Part shown: piece after piece, positions 46,215 to 58,665 of the stretch
Position numbering within the stretch: position 1 is the stretch's first letter
Layout: each line of letters begins with the position of its first letter
DNA from: Phocoena phocoena
Taxonomy: Eukaryota; Chordata; Mammalia; Artiodactyla; Phocoenidae
Length of the DNA stretch: 64,000 nt
Assembly (NCBI RefSeq): GCF_963924675.1
Contig: NC_089224.1
Span: 65,829,464 to 65,893,463, forward strand
Direction of reading: 5' to 3'
Notes under the pieces: model-generated
What the model was told of the DNA's origin: nothing
What the model saw: only the letters and a program-made list of their open reading frames with translations
The model's database searches: none
Translations under genes and position numbers: made by a program

Positions 46215-46325
46215 CCCTACTGTAAACTCTCCAGACTCTGGAGTACGAAAGATCTGAGTTGGAATCCTGGCTCTGCCACTTACAAGATGTGTTCCCATGA
46301 GCAGGGTTATTAACCTTTCTGAGAC
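46215..46325 (+). mobile_element. MIR-like SINE fragment
   Basis: GAGTTGGAATCCTGGCTCTGC, then CACTTACAAGATGTGTT is a forward MIR core. Confidence 0.7.
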
Positions 46326-46349
46326 CATCTCTTGGTTTCTCCTTTCTCT

Positions 46350-47690
46350 TTTTTAGTTCTGTGGTAAGCCATCTCCAGTCAGGCTCTCATCCCTACTGCT
46401 CCACTGAACCAGCTTTTGTCCAGGTCACCCACAAGTTCCATGCTGCACAATCTGTCAGTCATTGGCTTTGACTGTTGGGCAGCACTTGAAACAGCGGATC
46501 ACACCCTCGCTAAGTACTCTCCTCTCCTGGCTTCCAGGGGACCATTTTCTCCTTGTTCCCCTCCCTGGCTGCTCCTTCATCATTTCATTGCCTTGTTCAT
46601 CTCCCAGGTCTCTCCACATTGGAGAGCTTAGTCCTTGGACCTTCTCTTCACCATCTACTGCAGGTGATCTCATGCAGACTCATAGCTTATAAACCATCTA
46701 TACAATGACAATTCTCAAATTTATCTTTCCAGCTCAGACCAGTCCCCTGGACTCCTTTCCACACCACCTACCTCCTTGACATCTCATCATGGGTATTTGG
46801 CAGGCATCCCAAAATTATGTCTAAGAACAAACTTCTGATTTCTACTTCTAAACCTCTTCCTTCCACCATCTTCCTCATTGCCCTTCTTTCAGTTGCTCAG
46901 ACGAAACCCTGGCATCATCCTTAAATCCTTTCTCTCATATCCTATATCAAATCTGTCAGCAACTCTGTCCTTCCTCCCTTCAAAACAGATCAAGAACCAA
47001 CCAAGCACTTTCACTCTCTCCACTACAACCACTGCCAGTCTTATCCAGACCATTCAACAGCTTCCTCATTGGTGTCCAGGCTTCCACAATCCTGCCAAAC
47101 TGTAAGCAAGATCACGTATCTCCTCCGATGATTTCCTGTCTTCTACCAAGTAACCCCCCAAATCTTTACAAAGACCTACCTTATTCGATCTGGTCCCCAC
47201 TGCCACTCTGGCCTCAACTCTCAAGCTCCCCTCAGCTAATGTCTGCTCAGCCATCCTAGCTTCCTTCCTATTCCATGAAATATCAACATGTTCCTTTGTA
47301 CTCTCTGTTCCCTCTGTCTAGAATGCTCTTCCCCCAGATAGTTGTATGGCTCATTCCTGTCATTTCCTCATGTTTCCTGCTCAAATGTCACCTGTTAAGA
47401 GCAGTTCTTCCCAACAATCTATATAAAATAGCAGTTCCCCCATCACTATCTGCTCACCTTACTTTCTTATTTCTTTCCCTTTTTATTATTATTTAATATT
47501 ACTATATTTCTTACTTTTATTACTTTATTCTTGTTTCTTCATAGCACTTTTCATCTGACATATTACACATTTGTTTATTGGCTTTCTCCCCCACCACTAC
47601 TATGTTCCCATTGTCTGGAAGAGTATGTGATAATTAACAAGTGCCCGATAGATTTCTGAGTGAATGAATGAACAAGCTTTTATTTAGTAA
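46350..47690 (+). mobile_element. L2 LINE remnant, about 1.3 kb
   Basis: A long forward stretch of L2: CAGGTCACCCACAAGTTCCATG, CAGCACTTGAAACAGCGGATC, CCTTGGACCTTCTCTTCACC, TCTAGAATGCTCTTCCCCC and the tail TCTGAGTGAATGAATGAA. It spans the end of the reverse-transcriptase region to the 3' end. Full of stops. L2 stopped moving long before cetaceans arose. Confidence 0.8.
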
Positions 47691-48084
47691 GGACTAAATT
47701 AATGTATGTAAAACATTTAATAGAGTATGGGCACAGTGTGAGTTGCTCAATAAATTAGTAATAAAAACATGGAAAAAAAGGAGAAAAGTTTGACAGCATA
47801 TGTTTCCAGCAGAAGGGTAGATACGCTACAGAAAAGAAATTTATTAATAAGCATGCTATCTTTTATTTTCTTTTTAGTTCCAAATCAGAGTTTGTTGCTT
47901 GAGACTAAGATGACCACACATCTCTGATCCTTGCGACAATCCCAGTTTATACTCTTTTTTTAAAAAAAACAGTTTTACTTCTATAAAAATAATTTTACTT
48001 TTGAAAATAGTCTAAAAATATAGCTATTTATAATAAAACTGATTAATACATATGTCCAAACATTATATAATTAATAAATAATAG
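47691..48084. other. Unassigned AT-rich sequence
   Basis: AT-rich; nothing recognised. Confidence 0.5.
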
Positions 48085-48830
48085 ATTTTATTTTTTTAGA
48101 GCAGTTTTAGGTTCACAACAAAATTGAGTAGAAAGTATGTAGAGTTCCTACATACCTCCCTCCTACTCACCTCCCCCCAACCAAGCCTCCTCCACCATTA
48201 ACATCTCCCACCAGTGTTGTACATTTGTTACAATCAATGAATCTACATTGGTATGTTATTATTACCCAGCGTTCATAGCTTACATTAGGGTTCATTTTTA
48301 ATATTGTTCATACTATGTGTTTTGATAAATGTATAATGACATGCATCCATCATTATTGTACCATACAGAATAATCCCCTAAAAATCCCCTATGCTCCACC
48401 CGTTCATCCTTCCCTCCCCCTTAACTGCTGGCAACCACTGATCTTTTTATTGTCTCCATAGTTTTGCTTTTTCCTTAATATCATACAGTTGGAATCATTC
48501 AGTAGGTAACCTTTACAGATTGGCTTCTTTAACTTAGTAATATACATTTAAGGTTCCTCCATACCTATTCATGGCTTCAGAGCTCGTTTCTTTTTAGTGC
48601 GAAATATTCTATTGTCTGCATGTACCACAGTTCATTTATCCATTCACCTACTGAAGGACATCTTGGTTGCTTCCAAGTTTGAGCAGTTATGAATAAAGCT
48701 GCTATAAACATCCATGCTCATGTTTTTGTGTGGACAGAAGTTTTAGACTCCTTTGGGTAAATATCAAGGAGCGTGACTGCTGGATCATATGTATGGTAAG
48801 AGCGTGTTTAGTTTTGTCAAGAAACTGCTT
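48085..48830 (-). mobile_element. Old L1 3' end
   Basis: GAGCAGTTTTAGGTTCACAAC, then CCACCATTAACATCTCCC, CATGTACCACAGTTCATTTA and GACTGCTGGATCATATG follow the antisense L1 3'UTR into the end of ORF2. Confidence 0.75.
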
Positions 48831-49472
48831 AAGTGTCTTCCAAGAAAATCTATATAATTTTAATTATGCTTAGTGCTTCCTTTTATTCTCATGCCCAAGC
48901 TTTATTCAATTTAAATTGAATGGTCATTCTATTTAAGACACATAATCTCTCCTGAATTATAGAAAAACAGTATTTCACCCCACTATAGTGTTTCTGTAGT
49001 TGTATTTCTTGGAACCAAATCAAAATGAATCACAAGTAGCAATTAAGCCAAGGACTACTGGGGAGAGCAGAGAGGGCAAGTGAACTGGCTCTCATTTTCC
49101 TTGCGGGGGAATCAGGACAACGAGGTGAAGAGGCTTCTGCAGGCCCGAGCCAGCCAGCTGCGGAGCAGGAGTGCAGTCAGAATCTCTGCAAACTCCATTA
49201 AACGCACCGTCGTCTCTAGACCAAAATCTTCTTTTATTGTCCAATTAGTTAGGGTTCCTCAGCTCCTAAGGATGGCGCTCGATGGATTTAAAATGGAAGT
49301 GTGGCAGCCCTGAGAGGGACAGTAGTCGCTAATTGGAGATAGGCCCCCGACAGGTCTCCGAGCCTGGGTGGCAGCCTGGGCTGGGATTGCCCCTCCCGAC
49401 CTGTCCTACACAGCCTGCACCATGCCTGGGCTCCCGACTGCTGTGTTGGTGCAAAGAGGTCTGGCAACCATT
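48831..49472. other. Unassigned intronic sequence
   Basis: No exon or repeat assigned. A plus-strand 77-codon frame at 49080-49313 has no recognisable domain. Confidence 0.45.
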
Positions 49473-49487
49473 AGAAAGTGGAGAATC

Positions 49488-49718
49488 GGGCTTCCCTGGT
49501 GGCGCAGTGGTTGAGAGTCCGCCTGCCGATTCCGGGGGCGCAGGTTCGTGCCCCGGTCCGGGAAGATCCCACATGCCGCGGAGCGGCTAGGCCCGTGAGC
49601 CATGGCCGCTGAGCCTGCGCGTCCGGAGCCTGTGCTCCGCAAAGAGAGAGGCCACAACAATGAGAGGCCCGCGTACCGCAAAAAGAAAAAAAAAAAAAAA
49701 AAAAACAAAAAAAAAAAA
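49488..49718 (+). mobile_element. CHR-2-type tRNA-derived SINE
   Basis: Forward, nearly intact copy with a long A-tail holding one G and one C. Perfect 15-bp target duplication AGAAAGTGGAGAATC (49473-49487 and 49719-49733). Confidence 0.96.
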
Positions 49719-49899
49719 AGAAAGTGGAGAATCATGGGGCTGAAGAAGTACTTGATGCTGTACCCTGCTGCCTTTCCAGACTGCTCCACTGCTTTGGCCA
49801 CTGGGCTTACAGAAGCAGCACCAGCAGCACCCCTCGGCTGTGCTAACACACCAAGTGCACAGGTCCCAGGCCAATCAACGGACGGTACTTCCTAGGTTC

Positions 49900-50085
49900 C
49901 AGGAACTCGTCTATGCACTTAAATATTATTTAACCCTCATACCAACTCTAAGAAGGAGTTATTACTCATCTTCATATTAAAGAGGGGAAACCAAGGAACA
50001 TACGGGTTGAGTAACTTTTCCAAGGTCACAAGGCAGGTAAGCAGTGGGGCTAGGATTTGAAAGTGCACAGTCTGGTTTGTTCCAG
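49900..50085 (-). mobile_element. MIR-like SINE fragment
   Basis: TTAACCCTCATACCAACTC, then GAGGGGAAACCAAGGAAC and TTCCAAGGTCACAAGGCAG is antisense MIR. Confidence 0.7.
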
Positions 50086-50096
50086 GATCTAGTCTT

Positions 50097-50289
50097 TTTT
50101 TTTTTTTTTTCGGTACATGGGCCTCTCACTGCCGTGGCCTCTCCCGTTTGCGGAGCACAGGCTCTGGACACAAGGCTCAGCGGCCATGGCTCACTGGCCT
50201 AGCCGCTCCGCGGCATGTGGGATCTTCCCGGACCGGGGCACGAACCTGCGTCCTCTGCATCGGCAGGCAGACTCTCAACCACTGCGCCA
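50097..50289 (-). mobile_element. CHR-2-type SINE, head-truncated
   Basis: Inverted copy whose right (5') end stops at GCGCCACCAGG, missing about the first 10 bases of the head. Perfect 15-bp target duplication CCAGGATCTAGTCTT (50082-50096 and 50290-50304), whose start CCAGG overlaps the SINE end. Confidence 0.93.
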
Positions 50290-50304
50290 CCAGGATCTAG
50301 TCTT

Positions 50305-51915
50305 AATGACAAAGGTATGTGTCCCTTCAATGTGCCAGCAATGTCTGAATTTTCCCCAGTTAACCTAATGGGTTAATTGGATCTCTCTGTCATCATTTCT
50401 TCCATTCAAGGGAGTATTTTACAAACAGTAAAAGCATGTTAATTTGGATCCAAGTAATTTGACGTAAATTGCAGTCTTCTCAAACTCAATTCCCTTCCCT
50501 ATAAAACACGGGTAGATATGGTATTGACATTTGTTGCAAGAATAAGATGAAAACATGTTTATAAAGTACGGTGTCCTTGTATCAAGAAACCGCCACAGTA
50601 ATACTAGCTTCTACTGTTATTTGATTGTTACTGTTATTTTTAGGCTGAAATGGAACTTTCCCTTTGCAATATATAGGAAGAGAGTTTGTTAAATGCTGTA
50701 AACAGTACTTTTAGAATTTAAGGTACCTTTAAGGGATATTTTAAAACACTTTAAAAGCATTTGCTCTTGTGTCAACCATCAGCAGGCAATTACAAGCCAG
50801 GCTTAAATATTGCTCCTGGCACAGTACAAAGGACCTCTTCTTATTAACCCTTTGCTGGCCAAGTTCCTGTTACAAAACAGAGTTGAAAGTAACACAAGGT
50901 CAATTTAAATATTCTTTATCAATCAGAATGGACTTTCTACAAATTTACTATATCATGCATATAAAACACTTCCGTGCAGTAAGGTATCTATAGACAAATT
51001 CATGACGAGAAAAACAAAGGAGGACTAATAAAATAAAATTCATGTGTCGAGCTTCCTGTTGACCATCACAGCCAACACTCACAACTGCTCATATAGTCTC
51101 TCAGTCCAAACCTAACCTTATACACAGGGCTCCTAAACTATCTTCCATAAAGGGGACTCTCGCACAAGAACAGCTTTACTAACAGTGCCCAGTGATTGAA
51201 AATGACCAAAAGACAGGATTAATTCACTAACACATAGAAAGGAATTTAAATTGTATTAATTGTAATAACATCTACACACAATTAAAAACCATCTACACCC
51301 ATATGCTCAGGATATACTATTTATTCAGTCTATGCAGAAGGCTTGTTATCTGGGTGGATGGTTTCAAGGAAGGACCCATCAATAAATATGAGTTTCTACC
51401 CTCCCACCTGCCATTCCCCACCCAGGGCCTCGGCCCACAGGTTGCAAAGCGATGTTTTGTTCTTCAGTCAGACTAGAAGACAACTTTTGGGGTCTCTGGG
51501 CAGCTTATCACAGTTCTACCTTCTCTAAAACTGCTTTTTCATCATCCACATGTTCCTAGGGGTTGGCCTTTGTTTGTCTCATTTATTCCACTGGACCTTA
51601 GCCAAGTGACTAGGGGTGAGTCCCTTACCCATGATAGGTCAGAGTTCTTTCTGCAGAAATTTAGAAATGGGACCAAGAGGTTCCAGTTCTAATCTGGGCT
51701 GGCTGCATGAATGGAAGAACAAAAACCCATTTAGTCATCTTGGACAAAAGGGGCTTCGTAGAAGATGTGCTAACTGGCACAGAGAGACTGAAACTGAGAA
51801 TCAGTGGATGAGTGAGGCAAAAACAAAATGCAAAACAAACAACAAACACCTGGCTGGATTCTTGCTAGCTTTCCAGTCCCTCCTGTAGCCAGGCTGCGTG
51901 TTCTTGGGATCCATA
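50305..51915. other. Unassigned intronic sequence
   Basis: Single-copy-looking sequence, no exon or repeat recognised. Confidence 0.5.
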
Positions 51916-51932
51916 AGACACTATATATTCTT

Positions 51933-52820
51933 GACATACAGATGGCCAATAGGCATATGAAAAGATGTTCAACATCGCTAATTATCACAGAAATGCAAAT
52001 CAGAACTACCGTAAGGTATCACCCCATACCGATCAGAATGGGCATCATTAAAAAGTCTACAAATAAACACTGACAAGGGTGTGGAGAAAAAGGAACCCTC
52101 CTATACTGTTGGTGGGAATGTAAACTGGTGCAGCTACTATGGAAAACAGCATGGAGGTTCCTTAAAAAACTAAAAATAGAGCTATCATATGACCCAGCAA
52201 TCCCACTCCCGGGCATATATCCAGGCAAAACTATAATTTAAAGAGATACATGCACCCCTACGTTCACAGCAGCACTATTCACGATAGCCAAGACATGGAA
52301 ACAACCTAAATGTCCATGGACAGATGAATGGATAAAGAAGATGTGGTACATATATACAATGGAATACTGCTCAGCCACAAAAAAGAATGAAACGATGCCA
52401 TTTGCAGCAACATGGATGGACCTAGAGATTATCATACTGAGTGAAGTAAATCAGAAAGAAAAAGACAAATACCATATGATATCACTTACATGTGGAATCG
52501 AAAATATGATACAAATGAACTTATTTACAAAACAGAAACAGACTCACAGACATATTTACGGTTACCAAAGGGGAAAGGGAGTGGGGGAGGGATAAATTAG
52601 GAGTTTGGGATTAGCAGATACAAACTACTATATATAAAATAGATAAACAACAAGGACCTACTGTATAGCACAGGGAACTATATTCAGTATCCTGTAATAA
52701 ACCATAATGGAAAAGAATATGCAAAAGAATATACATATATATATCTGTACCTGAATCACTGTGCTGTACACCAGAAACTAACACAACATTGTAAATCAAC
52801 TACACTTCAATAATAAAAAA
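51933..52820 (+). mobile_element. 5'-truncated L1 (ORF2 end and 3'UTR)
   Basis: Forward from CATACAGATGGCCAATAGGC through the ORF2 end to the 3'UTR and an A-rich tail. It has the same 3' subfamily as the first L1 (ACAAGGACCTACTGTATAGC). Target duplication of 17 bases with one mismatch: AGACACTATATATTCTT (51916-51932) and AGACACTACATATTCTT (52821-52837). Reading frames broken. Confidence 0.93.
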
Positions 52821-52837
52821 AGACACTACATATTCTT

Positions 52838-53289
52838 TAAATATATCTTCTCCCCACTTTCTTCCCTCCTTAATCTAGGTTAATGCCTTGGTTTCTATTA
52901 GTTATGACCAATAGCTCTAACCAATACAAACAGGATCAAGATGGGCAGGAGACATCTGCTAATTCAGGTAAGGTGCTTGCAAATAGTCATAAAGCATTGC
53001 ATCTTCTTTTTTTAAAAAAATTTATCTGGTGTTTAGTCTCTCTCTCCCTTTAGATTCTGAATACTCTGATGGCAGAGACCAAGCCTCCACTACAATGAGG
53101 AACCCTCAGGGTGCCTTTTGTAATGTACAGTGTAGGAAGCCCTCTGTGAATTTGCATTCATGATGATGATTTTTCAGTGTCCTGAATCTTACCATTTTGA
53201 CTCAGATGTGAAATTAGTTTCGCTACTAAAAAACCCCTGAATTTGAAAACAAGATATTTAAGTCAATTAAGTTACCAATAAATGGCCTT
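52838..53289. other. Unassigned intronic sequence
   Basis: Nothing recognised. Confidence 0.5.
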
Positions 53290-53305
53290 CAACACAGGGG
53301 CTTTG

Positions 53306-53404
53306 GTTTTTTTTTTTTTGCCACACCGCGCAGCATGTGGGACCTTAGTTTCCTGACCAGCGACTGAACCCGCGCTCCCTGCAGTGGACTGCCAGGGAAG
53401 TCCC
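53306..53404 (-). mobile_element. Short CHR-like SINE
   Basis: A 99-bp inverted unit (T-run, CGCAGCATGTGGGACC, GACTGCCAGGGAAGTCC) flanked by CAACACAGGGGCTTT (53290-53304) and CAACATAGGGGCTTT (53405-53419), one mismatch. Confidence 0.9.
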
Positions 53405-53419
53405 CAACATAGGGGCTTT

Positions 53420-54307
53420 TAAATGTCATAGAAGATCCAGGTCAAAGTCATCACCTCTTCAAAGAAAAGGAAGGCATTTGAAGAGAGACCTCTGCTCCGC
53501 CTGGTGGAAACACTCTTTTTATTCCTCTCCAGTTTATAAATTTTCTAAAGCATGTTGATCTTTGAAATTATACAAGATACATTTACCTTTAAAAGTTCAT
53601 AACTTGTACTGAGAATTCTTCAGTCCTTCAGATGGAGGAAGCAATCTGAAAACAAGGATGTCACTTATTTGTACTCTTTGGTCTAGATTCCATTTCATCA
53701 TCATAAAAATCAGCATTTTGCTCTAAAGGTTAATCCACGTGACTTAGAAAATCTGAAATCGTTCTGACCAGATAGTTCACTACAGTAGCAGAGCAAGTTA
53801 TTCTTATTCAGGGGTTAATCTACTTCAGTTCTGTGAAGTAACTGTTGACGACAGACTGTGGGCTGCCTTTCCTGTCCCCAATTCTATTTCTCTAGGAACT
53901 GTTCCTACCCAGGGACTCTGCTGAAAGGACAGCCTGGGCCGCTATGATTTAACTAGAGGAGAAGGTGGAGAGAGCTGGAGGAGGTCAGAGAACCACAGGG
54001 CGACGCTTGCTGGTGGCATATGGAATCACAGATCATCGCCAGGGCCTGGCCACCCTCATCTCCGAGAGGTCCCTCACCTTCTCCTTCATTAGAACCAGCT
54101 TGAGTGACCTGCCCAATCCTAGGGGGAGGGAAGCCTTGAGAAGGATAATCTTACAGTTTTTCCATGTTAAATACACATCACAGGCAAAGGAAAACAATTT
54201 TTGTCCTTTTTTCGCATCATATATTAGGGGTTCTTTCAAAATATAACATTAAGAAATAAACATTACAAAGTGAGTAGCAAGAGACAGCAAATGGCTTAGA
54301 GTCAAAA
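53420..54307. other. Unassigned intronic sequence
   Basis: No exon. A 93-codon open frame at 53965-54246 (plus) has no recognisable domain. Confidence 0.45.
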
Positions 54308-54319
54308 ATATAAATAAGG

Positions 54320-54518
54320 GGGCTTCCCCGGTGGCGCAGTGGTTGAGAGTCCGCCTGCTGATGCAGGGGACGCGGGTTCGTGCCCCGGTCCGGGAAGATA
54401 TCACATGCCGCAGAGCGGCTGGGCCCGTGAGCCATGGCCGCTGAGCCTGCACGTCCGGAGCCTGTGCTCCGCAATGTAGAGGCCACAACAGTGAGAGGCC
54501 CGCGTACGGCAAAAAAAA

Positions 54519-54545
<27 letters not shown>
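54320..54545 (+). mobile_element. CHR-2-type SINE with A-tail and AT microsatellite
   Basis: Forward copy with a 26-base uninterrupted A-tail followed by about six AT units. Target duplication ATATAAATAAGG (54308-54319 and 54546-54557). Confidence 0.95.
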
Positions 54546-54550
<5 letters not shown>

Positions 54551-54557
54551 AATAAGG

Positions 54558-55175
54558 ATTTGGGGTCTGTAAGAAGGCTGCTAAACCACTTTGTGCCTCA
54601 GTTTCCTGAACTGCAAATGAAAACAATGCCAATGTCTGACCCACCTGCCTCATGGGGTTATTCTGATAATAAAATGAGATAAAAGTGAAAAAGATATTGC
54701 AATTAAAGGTATTAGATGTACATTTATACCTACTTTTGTTTGAAATCATTTGATAGAGTTAAATATATTAAGAAAAGGTTATTTTTCACAGCTCATTTCC
54801 TATCGGTAGGGGACACTTCTGAATCTTGTGATAATCTTTAGAGTAATAATCAATTGTTAGAACACAGAGACTAGTGAGTAATTCAATTCAGCCGCTTAGA
54901 AACAAAGGACCTTTTACTTCCTCCCCCCTCTAACTCTGCCACTGGCATCTTTTTCTCTCATAGAAAAGAAATCTGGAAGTGGGCAGTCCAGGGCTGGTAT
55001 GGGGGTTCTGCAATACTGTTGAGGACTTGACTCTTTCTCCCTTTCCAGTTTGTCTTCCTTAGGGCTTGTCTCTCATCTACAACTTTCAAGTTGGCAGCCT
55101 GAGTGCCTGTCGTCATGTCTACATCCAGGCAGGTAGATGGGACAGGGCATTGGGCAAGAGGGGGTGTGTATCAGC
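54558..55175. other. Unassigned intronic sequence
   Basis: Nothing recognised. Confidence 0.5.
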
Positions 55176-55191
55176 TAAGTTGGCTCCTTCT

Positions 55192-55402
55192 TTTTTTTTT
55201 TTTTTTTTGCAGTACGTGGGCCTCTCACTGTTGTGGCCTCTCCCACCGCGGAGCACAGGCTCCGGACGCGCAGGCTCGGTGGCCATGGCTCACGGGCCCA
55301 GCCGCTCCACGGCATGTGGGGTCCTCCTGGACCTGGGCATGAACCTGTGTCCCTTGCATCGGCAGGTGTACTCTCAAAACCACTGCGCCACCAGGGAAGC
55401 CG
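55192..55402 (-). mobile_element. CHR-2-type tRNA-derived SINE
   Basis: Inverted copy with an 18-base T-run. Target duplication TAAGTTGGCTCCTTCT (55176-55191) and TAAGTCGGCTCCTTCT (55403-55418), one mismatch. Confidence 0.94.
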
Positions 55403-55894
55403 TAAGTCGGCTCCTTCTAAAGAGCTTTCCTGGAATCCCTATCCAGTAATTTCCATTTATATCTCAACCAAAAATGTGTCACACTGACCACCTCTACCTG
55501 CCAGGAAAGCTCAGACCCACAGATTATATTGTTGTTTGGTTTGGGGTTTGGGCTGTACCCCTTGCTACCCCCAATAAAACCTGGTTTCTCTTAGTAATTA
55601 AGAAGGAAAGCATATTGAATAGGTCTCTGTTATACCAGTAATTGAGAATTCTGGTTACTAGAGTGTTAATTTTATTCATTTTCAATTTCTAAGAAAATTT
55701 AAAGCTGGTCATCTTGGCAATATCCTAAAAGAAACAAAGCTTCACAGCCTCGGCCAGGGTCATGACCACAGGGCTGGAATGAAATCTAAGCTTTCCCCAT
55801 CCCAGGCCAAGTGCTTTACTCAGCAGGGCACCTCATGTCTGGCTTCAAATACAATTACCATGTGAGTTTCCTACCAATTTAAGAGCCAGGATCA

Positions 55895-56485
55895 GCAGTG
55901 TGGTCAGCAGAATAATGGCCCCCAAAGACGTCCATGCCCTAATCCCCGGAACTTGTGCAGATGTTACCTTATGTGATGAAGGGATTTACAGTTGTGATTA
56001 AAGGGATGGACCTTGAGATGGGAAGATTAACCTGGATTATCTGGGTGGGCCCAACCTAATCACTTGAGTCCTTAAAAACACAGAATCTTTTCCAGCTGTG
56101 TCACAGAGATGAGATAGAAGATTGGAAACTTGAGGGACTGGACTCCCACTGCTGACTTTGAAGATGGTGAAGGAGAGTGGGCATGAGCCAAGGAATGAAA
56201 GTGGCTTCTAGAAGCTGGAATGGGCGGCAGCTGCTGGCCAGCGTGGAAAGGCAGACCTCGGTCCAGCAACCTCGAAGAACTGAATTCTGCTGACAATCTG
56301 AATGAGCCAAGAAACGAATCCTCCCCCAGAGCCTCCAGCAAGGAACAGAGTCCTACATACACCTTGATTTCAGCCCCATGGGACTTGTGTCTGTTTCTGA
56401 ATTACAGAACGGTAGATAATTTTTGTTGTTTTAAGTTGATAAATTTGTGATAATGTTACATCAGCAACAGGAAACTAGTACAAGT
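55895..56485 (+). mobile_element. MLT1-type (MaLR) LTR
   Basis: Forward order of motifs typical of MLT1: AGAATAATGGCCCCCAAAGAC, TGGATTATCTGGGTGGGCCC, ATGAGCCAAGGAATG, CCCAGAGCCTCCAGCAAG, CACCTTGATTTCAGCCC, TGTTGTTTTAAGTTGATAAA and GGAAACTAGTACAA. No internal genes remain. Edges approximate. Confidence 0.85.
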
Positions 56486-56671
56486 GGGCTGACAGTCTTC
56501 AGACAGAGGCTGCAAGCCCTCCTGTAATATTTTTCATATTTGTAAGCAAGCTTATAAATGTCTCCTTACCTGCACAGGAACAGCTTCTGACAAATTAACA
56601 GGTGGAAGCCATTAATGGGTAAAAGGTGGTGGGGACACCTGAGCTCTCAAGTATTAGAAGAGCCCCATCTT

Positions 56672-56876
56672 GGGCTTCCCTGGTGGCGCAGTGGTTGAGA
56701 GTCCGCCTGCCGATGCAGGGGACACGGGTTCGTGCCCCGGTCCGGGAAGATCCCACATGCCGTGGAGCAGCTGGGCCCGTGAGCCATGGCCGCTGAGCCT
56801 GCGCGTCCGGAGCCTCTGCTCCGCAAGGAAGAGGCCACAACAGTGAGAGGCCCATATACCAAAAAAAAAAAAAAAA
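56672..56876 (+). mobile_element. CHR-2-type tRNA-derived SINE, well preserved
   Basis: Forward copy with an intact head and a 17-base A-tail. Perfect 16-bp target duplication AGAAGAGCCCCATCTT (56656-56671 and 56877-56892). Confidence 0.96.
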
Positions 56877-56892
56877 AGAAGAGCCCCATCTT

Positions 56893-58539
56893 AATAGTAA
56901 TACAGGCAGCACACACTTTCATTCATTTAAATAACCTCTGGAGCACAAAGATGCTGGGGCCAGGCAGGTAAATTAAATGAATGCAGCTGTAGGTGTGTTT
57001 GTTTGAGTGGAAGGGACTGTGGCATGAACTGGACAGCATGCCATGTCCAAAGACCATCAAATGCAATTGAATTAAAACACGACACCAGCCAAACAACATC
57101 CACTTAAGGGCCAGATTCAGTCCCTGCATCACCATCAGTTTCTGTTAGGGCCACCAGAGGGAGCAGAAAGCAGTGAGAAGATAACATGGGAAGAAAGGGG
57201 TAAAATGGGAAAGATAATGTAAGAAATAAGAAAAAGGAAAAGATGAAAAGAAATAAAATCCTGGAAGGAAAGGGACAGGGTCATATGCCCTTGGAGGCAG
57301 CCTGGTGCCACCAACATTTGGCCACTGGTGTCCCCAGGGCCAGCCATGTTAGCACATCCTGCTCATTGGTTGGCCCCCCTCCTCCCCACAAAGCCTTTGG
57401 TCCTTCTCTTTGAGGCAAACAAGGTCATTTTACTTCAGATCTCATCTGGAGAAGAAGTAGCTGATGTCTTCTTTGTCACAGCAGCTGCTGAGGCAGCAAA
57501 GCAGCTGAAGCCCTGAAATGCCCAGGGCGGTGGTAACCAAACCTCTCAAAAAAAAAAAAGCTCAGAAGTAGACAGGGCTTGTCTTCACAGTGGGCAAGGT
57601 GAAGGAGAGCAGGGAAATCACAGGGACAAAACTCAAATGTCTACAGGAGCCAGGCAGGTAATGTAAAACGAATGGAGCCAGCCAGGTGTACGAAAAAGCA
57701 AAATATGGGGCAGTGTGTGGGCCAACACCAAACACGGCCAGCTGCCGGCCATTTGCAGGCTCTCTGTCTGCAATCTTATCTTTAAAGCAAAACACAGAGA
57801 TTAGTGGGAACAGGCTGTTAGTCACCCTGCTAGACGGGGGTTTGGGGGAAGAAGGGGCTATGTCCTTGCTGTCATTGTCCAAACACCCAGCGCAGTGCCT
57901 GAGACACTGTAGGTGCTTTGAGGAGTGTTTGCTTAAGACAATAACTATGTCAAGGGTAACTGTCACCAGCTGAGGCCTCTGCACTATTTGTCCTCTTGTA
58001 TTCTGCCACTCTCTTGTCCAAGGGTGTCTAAAACCCACAGATATTTCACTTCCTGCCATCTTCATCCAATGAGTCATCAACTTCACACCTTGTCAGGAAT
58101 CATGACATGGTCTCTAAATTTTAATTCCCCCAATTCTTTTACAACTTCTCATAAACCCCTCAGCGGTCTTGGCCTCACTGGCCTGTAAGTGCCCTCTTGT
58201 GGTAAAAGAGGGTAACTGCAGAGTTAAGCACCTTTTAAATCCAAATAATTCAATTCACATCAATTCAATCTGTCGTTACGAAGTGACTGTGGAAGAAGTG
58301 AGAGTAAAGAACTTTTAAAACAAGTTTGTAATCATAATAAAAAAAAAGGAATACCTTTACTTGAATACCAACATGGAAAGGAGGCTGACATTAAGACAGA
58401 GGAGAAATAATTTTTTTTTAATAACTTGCTTCCCAGAATTGCTGCAAAAATTGTAACGGAGTTTTTCCATCATATGTTAGGCTTTAGATTCTAAATATCT
58501 GGCATCAAATTTGGAATCTGGTATGCATAAGATGTAAGA
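56893..58539. other. Unassigned intronic sequence
   Basis: No exon. A minus-strand open frame of 174 codons (57562-58086) is the longest unexplained one in intron 1, but it has no recognisable domain and is overlapped by an opposite-strand frame. A MIR-like scrap (GCGCAGTGCCTGAGACACTG) lies near 57890. Confidence 0.45.
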
Positions 58540-58665
58540 TGCATGTCATTTAAAGTCTCTGAGACTCAGTTTCCACATCTGAAAAATGGGAATAATAAGT
58601 ATACCTGTCTCACTGATTTGGCTGTTATGAGGTCCAAATTAGATGAGGCACATGCAGTATTTTCT
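58540..58665 (+). mobile_element. MIR-like SINE fragment
   Basis: CTCTGAGACTCAGTTTCC, TGAAAAATGGGAATAATAAG is a forward MIR core and tail. Confidence 0.7.

Noticed and set aside
57562..58086. 174-codon minus-strand open frame in intron 1
   Set aside because: No recognisable domain, no splice-site pattern or codon bias, and an opposite-strand frame overlaps it. Most likely chance, though the longest unexplained one.
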